From Streptomyces sp. PR69 (GTDB lineage: Bacteria > Actinomycetota > Actinomycetes > Streptomycetales > Streptomycetaceae): DNA of 64,000 nt. Position 1 is the stretch's first letter; each line of letters opens with the position of its first letter. Below, piece after piece: positions 28,551-37,799 of this stretch. The notes under the pieces are model-generated. The model was given only the letters and a program-made list of their open reading frames with translations, did not search any database and was not told the origin of the DNA. Location of the stretch: positions 186,001 through 250,000 of the forward strand of contig NZ_JAOWCB010000003.1 of assembly GCF_026420845.1 (NCBI RefSeq), written 5' to 3'. The translations under genes and the position numbers were made by a program.

Positions 28551-30587
28551 GTGGATCGTCGGAAGTTCCTGGGAGCGGCCGCCACCGCGGCGATCGGGGC
28601 GGCGGGGCTGCCCGCGGCCGGGATCGCCGGGGCGCGGGACGCCGAAGCCGCGCCGTCGGCCACGGGCACGGGCACGGGCACGGGCACGCTCGCAGACGTC
28701 AGGCATGTCGTGGTGCTGATGCAGGAGAACCGGAGCTTTGACCACTACTTCGGCCGGATGAAGGGCGTACGCGGCTTCGCCGACCGCAGCGCCGTCCTGC
28801 TGGAGGGCGGCCGCAGCGTGTTCGATCAGCCGAACGGTGCGTCACGGCAGCACCCCTGGTCGCTGGGGGCGAGCGCGGGAGGCGATCCGCGGCTGCTGGC
28901 GCAGTGCAGCGACGGTCTCGGCCATACCTGGTCCACCCAGCACGCGGCCTGGCACAAGGGGCTGCTGGACAACTGGTCGGCGGGTGTGGGCGGGGTGCGC
29001 ACCATGGGGTATCTGGACCGCGCGGACATACCGTTCCACTATGCGCTGGCCGACGCGTACACGCTGTGCGACGCCTACTTCTGCTCGGCGCTCAGCGGCA
29101 CGGGCGCGAACCGCGCGTACCTGTGGAGCGGGAAGATCGACAGCACCCACTACGACGGGGGCGAGCTGCACGGCTGCACCTGGCGGACGTATGCGGAGGA
29201 TCTCCAGGACGCCGGGGTGAGCTGGAAGGTCTACCAGCGCGCGTCGGACAACTTCGGCGACAACGGCCTGGCGTACTTCCGGCGGTTCGCCGACGCCGCT
29301 CCGGGCGATCCGCTGTACGACCGCGGGATGGCGTCGGTGCCGGGCTCCAAGCCGACGCACGAGGCCATCGCGGACGCGATCCGGGCGGATGTGCTGGCCG
29401 GGACGCTGCCCGAGGTGTCATGGATCGTGGCGGACGCCGAGTTCTCCGAGCACCCCTCCGGCGGTCCGCCCGGGGACGGCCACCACTTCGTGAACATGGT
29501 GCTGCAGGCGCTGAACGCGGATCCGGACGTGTTCGACTCCACCGCGCTGTTCCTCAACTATGACGAGAACGACGGCTACTTCGACCATGTCCCGCCGCCC
29601 GTGCCGCACGCGGGGGCGGACGGCGAGCTGGTGATCGGCGGCCAGCCGGTCGGGCTCGGCTTCCGGGTGCCGATGATCGTGGTCTCACCGTGGACGCGCG
29701 GCGGCTGGGTCAGCTCCGAGGTCTTCGACCATACGTCGGTGATCCGGTTCCTGGAGCAGTGGACGGCGGCGGTCGGCAAGCCCGCCTCCTGCGCCAACAT
29801 CAGCGCCTGGCGCCGCAAGGTGTGCGGGGATCTGACCGGTCTGTTCGACTTCTCCTCCCCCGTCTACGGGCTGCCCGCGCTGCCCGCGACGTCCGTTCTG
29901 GGTTCGGCGTGCAACGGCGTGCCCAATCCGGCGCCGCAGGACAACCGGCTGCCGGACCAGGAGCCCGGGGTGCGGCCCGCCAGACCGCTGCCGTACCAGG
30001 CCAACGGCTATCTGGACCGGCTGGAGTTCGGCTCCGGCGGGAAGATCCTCGCCTGGTTCGCCATGGCCAACGAGGGCGCTCCCGCCCGCAGCGCGGCCCA
30101 CTTCTCGATCCACCCCAACGCGCACCGCTCCCGCACCCCCTGGCAGTACACGGTGGACGCGGGCGACGGTACGGAGGACTACTTCAACGTCGGCTCGGGC
30201 TGGGGCGACGGGCGGTACGACATCAGCATGTACGGCCCCAACCGGCTGATGCGCCGCTTCCGGGGCGACGCCACGACGGCGGGCAAGGACATGTCCGTAC
30301 GCAGCTACTACGCGGTGCACAGCGGCACAGGCAGACTGGCGATCTGGTTCTCGATGACGAACTCCTCGACCGCGCCGGTCACCTTCACCATCACGGCGAA
30401 CCACTACCGCTCGGACGGGCCGTGGACCTACACGGTCCCGGCGGGCGGGAGCGTGGACGACTACTTCAACGCCGTGGCGTACCACAACGGCTGGTACGAC
30501 CTGACGGTGACCGTCGACGCCGACGCGGCCTGGTCGCAGCGCTTCACCGGTCATATCGAGACCGGTGCGCCGAGCGTGACGGGCTGA
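28551..30587 (+). CDS. Phosphocholine-specific phospholipase C, Tat-secreted
   Basis: A 678-residue acid-phosphatase-superfamily phospholipase C that cleaves phosphatidylcholine or sphingomyelin outside the cell. GTG 28551, behind GGAGGGG, opens directly on a twin-arginine signal (DRRKFLGAAATAAIGAAG) suited to export of a folded enzyme. A short GTGTGT linker follows. Family motifs are VLMQENRSFDHYFG (nucleophile region), WSGKIDSTHYDGG, YDENDGYFDHVPPP and VSPWTRGGWV, SEVFDHTSVIRFLE. Two C-terminal DUF756-like repeats (WQYTVDAGDGTEDYF, WTYTVPAGGSVDDYF) are as in other bacterial PLCs. It stands alone, directly after the LAL regulator. Confidence 0.95.
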   Translation: MDRRKFLGAAATAAIGAAGLPAAGIAGARDAEAAPSATGTGTGTGTLADVRHVVVLMQENRSFDHYFGRMKGVRGFADRSAVLLEGGRSVFDQPNGASRQHPWSLGASAGGDPRLLAQCSDGLGHTWSTQHAAWHKGLLDNWSAGVGGVRTMGYLDRADIPFHYALADAYTLCDAYFCSALSGTGANRAYLWSGKIDSTHYDGGELHGCTWRTYAEDLQDAGVSWKVYQRASDNFGDNGLAYFRRFADAAPGDPLYDRGMASVPGSKPTHEAIADAIRADVLAGTLPEVSWIVADAEFSEHPSGGPPGDGHHFVNMVLQALNADPDVFDSTALFLNYDENDGYFDHVPPPVPHAGADGELVIGGQPVGLGFRVPMIVVSPWTRGGWVSSEVFDHTSVIRFLEQWTAAVGKPASCANISAWRRKVCGDLTGLFDFSSPVYGLPALPATSVLGSACNGVPNPAPQDNRLPDQEPGVRPARPLPYQANGYLDRLEFGSGGKILAWFAMANEGAPARSAAHFSIHPNAHRSRTPWQYTVDAGDGTEDYFNVGSGWGDGRYDISMYGPNRLMRRFRGDATTAGKDMSVRSYYAVHSGTGRLAIWFSMTNSSTAPVTFTITANHYRSDGPWTYTVPAGGSVDDYFNAVAYHNGWYDLTVTVDADAAWSQRFTGHIETGAPSVTG

Positions 30588-30594
30588 CGCCTGG

Positions 30595-30633
30595 GCTCCG
30601 GGGCCGGGCGCGGGCAGGCGGCCGGCCCCGAGC
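30595..30633. terminator. Bidirectional terminator hairpin between convergent genes
   Basis: GCTCC/GGGGCCGG (30595-30607) pairs with CCGGCCCC/GAGC (30622-30633) with a single bulge. It fills the 48-nt gap between the phospholipase C and TetR stop codons and could serve both. Confidence 0.65.
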
Positions 30634-30635
30634 GG

Positions 30636-31253
30636 TCAGCGGCTGGCGTGCACGCCGGCGAGGACGGCGTTGGCCAGGCGGGTGACATAGGCGTCGTCGG
30701 TGGCCCCGCCCGCGGCGAACACCCGGAAGTACAGGGGCGCGCCAAACAGATCGATGGCCAGGCTCAGATCGATGTCGGCGGGCAGTTCCCCGCGGTCCAC
30801 GGCGCGGCGCAGCACGGTCGCCACCGCCACTCTGCGGGGCACGATGACCGACTCGTGCAGGGCCTTGCCCAGCCGGCCGTTGCGCGTCGACTCGGCCAGC
30901 AGATCGGGGACGATACGGGCGACGAGGGGATGCCGGAGGGCATTCATGGCCTCCCTGATGAAGCGCTCGATGTCGCCGCGCAGCGATCCGGAGTCCGCCG
31001 TGGCAGGCAGATGCTCCTCCGCCACCTCGGAGACCAGGTCGAGCACCATGCCCTCCTTCGACGGCCACCGGCGGTAGAGGGCCGCCTTGCCGACTCCGGC
31101 TCGGCGGGTCACCGCCTCCATGGACATCCGGGCGTAGCCGGACTCGGCGAGTTCCTCGAAGACCGCGTGTCTGATGGTCTCGGTCACGGACTCCCGCAGG
31201 ACCGCGGAGCCCGCGGGCCGCCGGCTGGGCGAGGTCTCGCTGTTCATGGCCAT
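30636..31253 (-). CDS. TetR-family repressor of the divergent MFS/thiolase operon
   Basis: A 205-residue TetR-type regulator. The N-terminal helix-turn-helix is MSMEAVTRRAGVGKAALYRRWPSKEGMVLDLV (about residues 43-74), and the rest is a ligand-binding TetR C-terminal domain. It diverges from the MFS transporter, with 133 nt between them. That gap holds two GGAACG-type palindromes, the expected autoregulatory operators. The ligand is probably a substrate or CoA thioester of the pathway next door. ATG 31253 has only a weak ribosome site; ATG 31247 is an alternative. Confidence 0.9.
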   Translation of the reverse strand: MAMNSETSPSRRPAGSAVLRESVTETIRHAVFEELAESGYARMSMEAVTRRAGVGKAALYRRWPSKEGMVLDLVSEVAEEHLPATADSGSLRGDIERFIREAMNALRHPLVARIVPDLLAESTRNGRLGKALHESVIVPRRVAVATVLRRAVDRGELPADIDLSLAIDLFGAPLYFRVFAAGGATDDAYVTRLANAVLAGVHASR

Positions 31254-31269
31254 GATCCGAGATTAACAC

Positions 31270-31290
31270 GGAACGGAACCGTTGCGTTCC
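31270..31290. promoter_or_regulatory. Operator 1 of the TetR regulator
   Basis: GGAACG (31270-31275) and CGTTCC (31285-31290) flank an internal inverted repeat, AACGG-AA-CCGTT (31272-31283). The site is next to the TetR start and shares half-sites with operator 2. Confidence 0.75.
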
Positions 31291-31325
31291 GCCTCCCTCG
31301 GGTGTACGTTCCCGGCCAGGGATGC

Positions 31326-31343
31326 CGGAACGGTACCGTTCCG
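31326..31343. promoter_or_regulatory. Operator 2 of the TetR regulator (perfect palindrome)
   Basis: CGGAACGGTACCGTTCCG is an exact 18-bp palindrome, 43 nt upstream of the MFS start. It shares the GGAACGG half-site with operator 1, so one TetR dimer type probably binds both. Confidence 0.85.
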
Positions 31344-31386
31344 TTCTTGCAGCAGGGGTCTGGTCTACCGAGGGGCCGGTGACGCC

Positions 31387-32805
31387 ATGAGGATCGAGCC
31401 CGCCGCCGCTCGGCCGGACACCGCGAGCGTGCCGCCGCACCGCGCCCGAGTCGTTCTGGTCGTCCTGGCGCTGTTCATCGTGATCAACGCCGCGGACAAG
31501 GCCGTGCTGGGGCTGACCGCCGATCCGATCAGGGACGATCTGGGGCTGAGCGCCACCGAGTTCGGCACCATCGCCAGCAGCTTCTATCTGCTGTTCAGCG
31601 CCTCCGCGGTGCTGGTCGGCTTCCTCGGCGACCGGATCCGCGCGCGGCCGCTGCTGGCCGCGCTGGCGCTGGTGTGGGCCGCGGCCCAGCTGCCGATCCT
31701 GCTGCCGGCCGCGGGGTTCGGGGCGCTCGTCGCCACCCGCGTGGTGCTCGGCGCGGGCGAGGGGCCAGGCTATCCGCTGGCCAACTACACCGCCTTCACC
31801 TGGTTCCCGGAGCGGGAGCGGGCCTTGCCCTCCGCCGTGGTGATGGCCGGGGCCGCGGGCGGCACGATGGTGGCCGCCCCTCTGGTGATCCTGGTGAGCA
31901 ACACCCTCGGCTGGCGGGCCGCGTTCGGCCTGCTCGGCGCGGTCGGCATCGTCTGGACGCTCGTCTGGCTGAGGGTCGGCGGCAGCGGACCGTATACGGC
32001 CTCCCTCGACCCGGCCGGCCCCGCACCCGGCGAAGACACCGCAGAAGGCCGTGGCGCGGACCGTGCCGAGCACCGTGCGGAAGGCGTCGGCGCAGCCGTC
32101 GGCGCGCACACCGGCCGGGCGACGACCGGCGTCGGCCTCTGGCGGGTCGTCACCACCGGAACCTGGCTGGGCGCCACCTTCTCCGCCTTCGCCGTGATGT
32201 GGACCCTGGCGCTCGGCTTCGCCTGGCTGCCGCTCTTCCTGGAGGAGCAGGCGGGCTTCAGCGACGCGGCGATCGGCGGGATCATCGGGCTGCCCGCGCT
32301 GGCGATGGCCGTCCTGGTGCTGACCGCGGGCGCGGTGGCACAGCGGCTGCTGCGGCGCGGCGTGACCGCACGGCTCGCCCAGGGCCTCGTCGGCGCGCTG
32401 CTGCCGCTCGCCGCCGGACTGTGTCTGCTGCTCAGCACCCGTGTCACAGTCGCCGCGCTGCTGCTGCCGCTGGTCGTCATCGCGTTCTCCGCGGGCAACG
32501 GGCAGACCCCGCTGACCCAGGCGGCCATCGCGGACGTCTGCCCGCCCGCCCGGCGCAGCGCGGCCCTGGGGCTCTCGTATGCCGTCGCCGCCCTCTCCAG
32601 CCTGCTCGCCCCCTATGTGACCGGCCGGATCATCGACGCCGCGCCGCACGAGGCCGCCGGATACGCCCATGCCTTCGATGTCGCGGCCTGGCTGCTGGTC
32701 GCGGGCGCGGTCGTCTCCGCGCTGCTGATCCGTCCGGACCGCGACGCCGCCGCACTCCGGCGGGCGGCCGCGGCCCGTCCCGCCTTCCCCTCCGTGAAGG
32801 AGTGA
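31387..32805 (+). CDS. MFS transporter of the thiolase operon
   Basis: A 472-residue major facilitator with 12 predicted transmembrane segments. The first is VVLVVLALFIVINAADKAVLGL. The family loop motif is GFLGDRIRARPLL (about residues 77-89), and RVVLGAGEGPGYPLANYTAFTWFPERERA resembles anion:cation symporters for organic acids. A long polar loop joins the two halves. It heads an operon with a thiolase, an acyl-CoA ligase and an MBL hydrolase, so I infer uptake of the carboxylate that the ligase activates. Expression is probably set by the divergent TetR. Confidence 0.88.
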   Translation: MRIEPAAARPDTASVPPHRARVVLVVLALFIVINAADKAVLGLTADPIRDDLGLSATEFGTIASSFYLLFSASAVLVGFLGDRIRARPLLAALALVWAAAQLPILLPAAGFGALVATRVVLGAGEGPGYPLANYTAFTWFPERERALPSAVVMAGAAGGTMVAAPLVILVSNTLGWRAAFGLLGAVGIVWTLVWLRVGGSGPYTASLDPAGPAPGEDTAEGRGADRAEHRAEGVGAAVGAHTGRATTGVGLWRVVTTGTWLGATFSAFAVMWTLALGFAWLPLFLEEQAGFSDAAIGGIIGLPALAMAVLVLTAGAVAQRLLRRGVTARLAQGLVGALLPLAAGLCLLLSTRVTVAALLLPLVVIAFSAGNGQTPLTQAAIADVCPPARRSAALGLSYAVAALSSLLAPYVTGRIIDAAPHEAAGYAHAFDVAAWLLVAGAVVSALLIRPDRDAAALRRAAAARPAFPSVKE

Positions 32806-32811
32806 GTGCCG

Positions 32812-33987
32812 ATGCTCTCCGACATCGCCGTCGTCCAGGGGGCCCGCACCCCCATCGGCCGCTACAACGGCGCGCTGCGCTCGATGCCCGCCCACCGGCT
32901 GGGCGCGCTCGCCGTCCAGGAAGCGCTCATCCGCGCCCGCGTCAATCCACACGAGGTCGGCGAAGTCGTCATGGGCTGTGTCGGCCAGGTCGGCCCGGAG
33001 GCGTTCAACGCCCGGCGCGCGGCGCTGGCCGCGGGACTGCCGGTCCAGGTGCCCGCGTACAACGTCAACCGGCTGTGCGGCTCCGGACTGCAGGCCGTGT
33101 GGTCGGCCGCGCAGAGCCTGGCCCTGGGCGGGACCGGGACCGCGGTGGCGGGCGGCAATGAGTCGATGACCCGTCAGCCGCTGCTCGACTACGGCGAACG
33201 CGCGCCCGACGAACTGAAGGGGGCCTCGCAGATCGACGGCACCGCCTCGCTGACCTGGGACCCGTTCGGCTGCTACCCCATGGGGACGACCGGCCAGATC
33301 GTGGCCGACCGGTTCGGCGTCTCGCGCATCCGCCAGGACACCTGGGCCGCCGAGAGCCAGCGGCGCGCCGCCGCGGCCCTGGAGCAGGGCAGATTCACCG
33401 GCCAGACCGTGCCCGTGAGCACCCCGGACGGCGTGGTGGAGCACGATGAACACCCCCGCCCCGGAACGACCGTAGAGATCCTCGCCAGGCTCAAGCCGGC
33501 CTTCGCCGCGGACGGCACGATCACCGCGGGCAACTCCTCGGGCGTCAACGACGGCGCGGCCGCCGTCGTGCTCCAGCGCGGTACGGCGCTGAGTCCGGGC
33601 GTCGCTCCCCTGTGCTGGCTGCGCGACGCGGCGGTGACCGCCCTGGACCCGGAGATCATGGGGTTCGCGCCCGCCGGGGCGATCCGGACCCTGCTGCGCC
33701 GCAGCGGTCTGAACGCCGGCGACATCGATGTGATCGAACTCAATGAGGCGTTCGCGGCCCAGGTCCTGGCCGTCATGGACGATCTCAAGCTCGACCCCGC
33801 CGTGGTCAACCCCAACGGCGGCGCCATCGCGCTGGGCCACCCCATCGGGGCGACCGGCGTGATCCTGCTGCTCAAGGCCGCGTATGAACTGCACCGCCGC
33901 GGCGGCCGGTTCGGTGTGGTCGCCATGTGCATCGGCGGCGGCCAGGGCATCGCCGCCCTGATCGAGAACCCGGGCGGCCGCCGATGA
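32812..33987 (+). CDS. Thiolase (acetyl-CoA acyltransferase)
   Basis: A 391-residue thiolase II family enzyme that cleaves 3-ketoacyl-CoA (or condenses acyl-CoA). The acylated Cys is in NRLCGSGLQ (about residue 89). The His is in NPNGGAIALGHPIGATG, and the second catalytic Cys is in MCIGGGQG near the C-terminus. ATG 32812 lies 6 nt past the MFS stop and 10 nt after AAGGAG; GTG 32806 is possible. Its stop overlaps the ligase start by 4 nt. With a ligase and transporter in one operon it is more likely degradative than biosynthetic. Confidence 0.93.
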   Translation: MLSDIAVVQGARTPIGRYNGALRSMPAHRLGALAVQEALIRARVNPHEVGEVVMGCVGQVGPEAFNARRAALAAGLPVQVPAYNVNRLCGSGLQAVWSAAQSLALGGTGTAVAGGNESMTRQPLLDYGERAPDELKGASQIDGTASLTWDPFGCYPMGTTGQIVADRFGVSRIRQDTWAAESQRRAAAALEQGRFTGQTVPVSTPDGVVEHDEHPRPGTTVEILARLKPAFAADGTITAGNSSGVNDGAAAVVLQRGTALSPGVAPLCWLRDAAVTALDPEIMGFAPAGAIRTLLRRSGLNAGDIDVIELNEAFAAQVLAVMDDLKLDPAVVNPNGGAIALGHPIGATGVILLLKAAYELHRRGGRFGVVAMCIGGGQGIAALIENPGGRR

Positions 33988-35984
33988 CCCCCGACTACGC
34001 CTGGCGCCCGGCACAGGAGCTGCTGGAGCACAGCAACGTCGCCGTGCTGTGCCGGAAACTCGGCGTCGACGGCTACCGCGAACTCCAGCGGCGCTCCGTC
34101 GCCGACCCCGACTGGTTCTGGGGCCACGCCATGCGGGACATCGGCATCGTCTGGCACATCCCGCCGCTGCGGATCCGCGGCGAGGACCAGCGCATCGCGA
34201 CGACCCGCTGGTTCCCCGGCGGCCGCACCAATCTGGTCGACTCCTGTCTGGAACGCCATGTCCGCGAGGGCCGCGGCGACTCGATCGCCTTCCGCTGGGA
34301 GACCGAGGACGGGACCGGCGGGCTTCTCGACTACCGGCAGCTGGCGGAGCGCTGCGCCAGGATCGCCTCGGGGCTGCGGAGGCTGCACATCGGCGTGGGC
34401 GACCGGGTCGGGTGCTGTCTGCCGCCGGGGCGCGAGGCGTTCGAGCTGCTCTTCGCCTGCGCGCACATGGGGGCCGTGCTGGTCCCGGTGTTCTCCGGCT
34501 TCGGCGCCGACGCGCTGGCGGCACGGCTCTCCGACGCCCAGGCCAAAGTGCTGGTCACCGCCGACGCCACGACCCGGCGCGGAGCACGGCACGACATGGC
34601 GGCGATCGCCCGACAGGCCGCCGCCCAGGCGACCACGGTCAGGCATCTCGTCGTCGTCACCCGCGACGGCGCGGAAAGCCCCCCGCACAGCGCGGAAGGC
34701 GGGAAAAGCACCGGCGGAGGGAAGCCGGTCCCCGGCCGGGCCGCACCCCGGCCGGAGACCGTGCGCTGGGAGGAGCTGACCGCCTCGCCGCCCTGTCCGC
34801 GGGTGTCGATGCCCGCCGGCGCGCCGTTCCTGCTGCTGCACACCTCCGGCACCGCCGGCCGGCCCAAGGGGACCGTCCACACGCATGGCGGGTTCCCCGT
34901 GCAGGTCGGCTCCGAGGTCCGCTACAACCTCGACGTCAGACCGGGCGACGTGGTGTTCTGGGTCACCGACCCGGGCTGGGTGATGTTCCCGCTCATCGCC
35001 GTCGGCGCCACGCTGGCGGGCGCGAGCGTCCTCGCATACGACGGCGCGATCGACCATCCGGAGCCCACCCGGCTGTGGCAGCTGCTGGAGGACCACGGCG
35101 TCACCGTCTTCGGCAGCTCCCCCAGCCTGTCGCGCTCCTTGATGAGCCGCCCGCTGCCCGGCGCGGCCGCGCCCCGCCGCGTACGCATCCTCGGCTCGAC
35201 CGGCGAGCCGTGGACCGAGGACGCCTGGCACTGGTACTCCGCGGAGTTCGGCGGCAAACGCTGCCCCGTCATCAACATCAGCGGCGGCACCGAAGTCGGC
35301 GGGTCCCTGCTGGGGTCCGCGCCCACCGTGCCGCAGTCCCCGTGCAGCTTCGCCGGGCCCTGCCTGGGCATCGACGCCGCGATCGTGGACGGCGCGGGCG
35401 CGCCGGCCGCCGATGGCGAGAAGGGCGAGCTGGTCGTCAAGCAGTCCTGGCCCGGCATGACCCGCGGGCTGTGGCGCGCGCCGGGGCGGTTCGCCCACGC
35501 CTACTTCCGGCGGCGGCCCGGCCTGTGGTCCCACGGGGACCTCGCCTCGCGCGTCGGCGACGAGTGGTTCGTACACGGCCGCATGGACGACGTCATCAAG
35601 GTCGCGGGCAAACGCCTGGGCCCCGCCGAGGTGGAACAGGCGGTGCTCGGCCACCCGCGGGTCGTCGAGGCCGCCGCCGTGGGCGTGCCGCACCCCGTCA
35701 AGGGCGAGTCCCTCTGGTGCTTCGCCGTCACCCCGGACGGGACGCTCGCCGAGGCGGAGTCGGCGTGCATCCGCGAGCGGGTGGCGGCGGCGCTGGGCCC
35801 CGCGTTCCGGCCGAGCAGGGTGGTGGGCATCCCGGGCCTGCCCAGGACGCGCAACGGCAAGGTGATGCGCCGTCTGATCCGGGACCTGGTTGCCGGGGAC
35901 CCGCCCGGTGACCTGTCGACGCTTGTCAACCCCCGCGCCATGGAGGCGATCCTCGCCGCGGTCCGTCCAGCGGACGCCCCATGA
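33984..35984 (+). CDS. AMP-forming acyl-CoA synthetase (acetyl/acetoacetyl-CoA synthetase-like)
   Basis: A 666-residue adenylate-forming ligase. An ACS-like N-terminal segment (RSVADPDWFWGHAMRDIGIVW) precedes the core P-loop (LLLHTSGTAGRPKGTVHTHGG, near residue 288). Core motifs are ISGGTEVGG, YFRRRPGLWSHGDLA, HGRMDDVIKVAGKRLGPAEVE, and the catalytic Lys in RTRNGKVMRRLIRD. It should activate a short or medium carboxylic acid to its CoA ester for the thiolase encoded just upstream, with which it overlaps by 4 nt. A hydrophilic, low-complexity insertion lies around 34675-34750. The substrate cannot be told from sequence. Confidence 0.9.
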   Translation: MTPDYAWRPAQELLEHSNVAVLCRKLGVDGYRELQRRSVADPDWFWGHAMRDIGIVWHIPPLRIRGEDQRIATTRWFPGGRTNLVDSCLERHVREGRGDSIAFRWETEDGTGGLLDYRQLAERCARIASGLRRLHIGVGDRVGCCLPPGREAFELLFACAHMGAVLVPVFSGFGADALAARLSDAQAKVLVTADATTRRGARHDMAAIARQAAAQATTVRHLVVVTRDGAESPPHSAEGGKSTGGGKPVPGRAAPRPETVRWEELTASPPCPRVSMPAGAPFLLLHTSGTAGRPKGTVHTHGGFPVQVGSEVRYNLDVRPGDVVFWVTDPGWVMFPLIAVGATLAGASVLAYDGAIDHPEPTRLWQLLEDHGVTVFGSSPSLSRSLMSRPLPGAAAPRRVRILGSTGEPWTEDAWHWYSAEFGGKRCPVINISGGTEVGGSLLGSAPTVPQSPCSFAGPCLGIDAAIVDGAGAPAADGEKGELVVKQSWPGMTRGLWRAPGRFAHAYFRRRPGLWSHGDLASRVGDEWFVHGRMDDVIKVAGKRLGPAEVEQAVLGHPRVVEAAAVGVPHPVKGESLWCFAVTPDGTLAEAESACIRERVAAALGPAFRPSRVVGIPGLPRTRNGKVMRRLIRDLVAGDPPGDLSTLVNPRAMEAILAAVRPADAP

Positions 35985-36091
35985 CCGTTCAGCTCGTGGG
36001 CGAGTACGCGCGACAGACGCTGAAGCGTCCCGTGGGGGCGCCCTGGGACGGAGTCGGGGGAGAACCGAGCCACACAAGTAAGGGAGAGAGC

Positions 36092-36952
36092 ATGCCGACC
36101 GTTGACATCCTGCTGCCGGGCTACGCCATCGACACCGACCAGGGCTATCCCGCCTTCTGCGGCGTGTTCCTGGTCCGGGGACGGGACAGCGCGGGTGAGA
36201 GCCGGAACATCCTCGTCGACGCCGCCCACGTCGGGCGGCGGCCCTTCCTGTGGGAGGCGCTCGCCTCGCACGGGCTCGCCGCCGCGGACGTCGACACCGT
36301 GGTGCTCACCCACGCCCACTGGGACCATGTGCAGAACATCGACCTGTTCCCGCAGGCGACACTGCTGATCCACGCGGACGAACGCCGCTACGCCCACACG
36401 CCCCACGCCAACGACTGGGCCACGCCCTCCTGGACCGGGCTGCTCCTGGAGCAGTTGCCCATCCGCGAGGTGCGGGACGGGCACGAGGTGATGCCGGGCG
36501 TGCACATCCTCGCCCTCCCCGGCCATTCGCCGGGCAGCGTCGGCGTCGTCGTGGAGACCGACGCGGGCCGGAGCGTGATCACGGGCGACGCGCTGCACTT
36601 CGCCCAGGTCGCCAGGGTCCGGCGCAACCCGCTGGTGTTCTGGGATGCGGAGCAGGCCGTGCGCAGCATCGACCGAGTGGTGGATCTGGCCGACGTCATC
36701 TACCCGGGCCATGACCGGCCGTTCCGGCTGACCTCCCGGAGGGAGATCGAGTATGTGGAGCCGTTCTGCCTCACCGTGACCGGGCTGCGCCCCGACGCCC
36801 GGGGGCTGACCTTCGCCGACCGCTCGGAACAGGGGGCCGAGTGGATCATGCCGGGCATCGGGGACCAGGCGGCGCTGTACGAGAAGAACGCCCAGGAGAG
36901 CGCGCGGCGGATCAGCCGGGTTCCGCGGCTGCCTCCGCCCTCCCCGGCATAA
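36092..36952 (+). CDS. MBL-fold metallo-hydrolase
   Basis: A 286-residue metallo-beta-lactamase-fold enzyme. The two-metal site is THAHWDH (about residues 71-77), the His in LPGHSPGS, the Asp in ITGDAL, and the His in YPGHDRP. The layout resembles N-acyl-homoserine lactonases and related lactone or thioester hydrolases. ATG 36092 follows GGGAGAG, 107 nt after the acyl-CoA ligase, so it is probably the last gene of the TetR-controlled operon. Its 3' end overlaps the convergent thioesterase gene by 41 nt (36912-36952). The substrate is unknown. Confidence 0.85.
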   Translation: MPTVDILLPGYAIDTDQGYPAFCGVFLVRGRDSAGESRNILVDAAHVGRRPFLWEALASHGLAAADVDTVVLTHAHWDHVQNIDLFPQATLLIHADERRYAHTPHANDWATPSWTGLLLEQLPIREVRDGHEVMPGVHILALPGHSPGSVGVVVETDAGRSVITGDALHFAQVARVRRNPLVFWDAEQAVRSIDRVVDLADVIYPGHDRPFRLTSRREIEYVEPFCLTVTGLRPDARGLTFADRSEQGAEWIMPGIGDQAALYEKNAQESARRISRVPRLPPPSPA

Positions 36953-37799
36953 GCCGTACGAGCGCGGCGTTGAGCTCCCGGAAGAAGGGGGCCGGGGCTT
37001 CGCGGGGGAAGAAGTGCCCGCCGGGGACGCGGGCGAGGCGGAAGGTGCGGGCGTACCGCTCCCAGGCGCGTACGGCGTCGGGGTCGACCAGTGTGTCGTC
37101 CGCACCGGTGAAGGCGTGGATGTCGAGCGACGGCCGCGTCCCGAGTGCCGCGCCGCCGCCGGAGCCGCCGCCGGAGCCGTCGCCCGCGGGGGTGCGGAGC
37201 CAAGCCTTGCGGTGGCTGGCGCAGATGCGCAGGTCGTCGCGGACGACGGGCAGCAGGGCGCTCAGCCACTCGTCGCGGCCCAGGAACTCGGGGCTCAGCC
37301 CGCCGACGCCGACGAGGAAGCGTGCGAGTTCCGCGTCCCCGCAGCGGTCGGCGGGCGGCAGCGGCGGCGTGCGGTGCGGCGCCGCGTACGCGCCGACGAA
37401 GAGGGCCGACGGGGCTCGGCCGCCCGTGCGTTCCCTGGCCGCCGCCACCGCGAACGCCACCAGGGCGCCCATGCTGTGCCCGTAGAAGGCGTACGGTCCC
37501 TGGAGCCAGGGCTCCAGCTCGCGGACCAGGACCTCGGCGAGCCGCCCGACGTCGTCGAACCGCGGCTCCCGGTAGCGGGCCTCCCGCCCCGGGAGCTGCA
37601 CGGGCAGCACCTCGACGGACGGGACGACCCAGCCGGGCCATGGGGCGAAGAACGACGCTCCGCCGCCCGCGTGGTGGAAGCAGAACAGGCGCAGCGGGGG
37701 GTTCTCGCGTGGCGTGCGGACCAGGCAGGCGGGCGTCCGGCGGGCGCCGGGCGCCGGGGCGGAGGACGAAGCGGCGGAGGACGAAGCCGGGGCGGTCAT
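36912..37799 (-). CDS. Type II thioesterase
   Basis: A 295-residue alpha/beta-hydrolase thioesterase that usually clears mis-primed carrier proteins in PKS/NRPS systems. Motifs are LFCFHHAGGGASFF at the start, the nucleophile GHSMGA (about residues 117-122), the catalytic Asp in GADDTLV and the His in PGGHFF. A Gly/Ser-rich insertion sits around residues 205-215. ATG 37799 overlaps the stop of the 61-residue ORF by 4 nt. It is the last gene of the FAAL-PKS-KSIII-FkbH operon, and converges with and overlaps the MBL hydrolase gene. Confidence 0.9.
   Translation of the reverse strand: MTAPASSSAASSSAPAPGARRTPACLVRTPRENPPLRLFCFHHAGGGASFFAPWPGWVVPSVEVLPVQLPGREARYREPRFDDVGRLAEVLVRELEPWLQGPYAFYGHSMGALVAFAVAAARERTGGRAPSALFVGAYAAPHRTPPLPPADRCGDAELARFLVGVGGLSPEFLGRDEWLSALLPVVRDDLRICASHRKAWLRTPAGDGSGGGSGGGAALGTRPSLDIHAFTGADDTLVDPDAVRAWERYARTFRLARVPGGHFFPREAPAPFFRELNAALVRLMPGRAEAAAEPG

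Noticed and set aside
30544..36077. Long minus-strand frames (1326 and 934 codons) across the TetR/MFS/thiolase/ligase region
   Set aside because: They cross several well-supported plus-strand genes, end in the TetR frame region by chance, and show no protein features.
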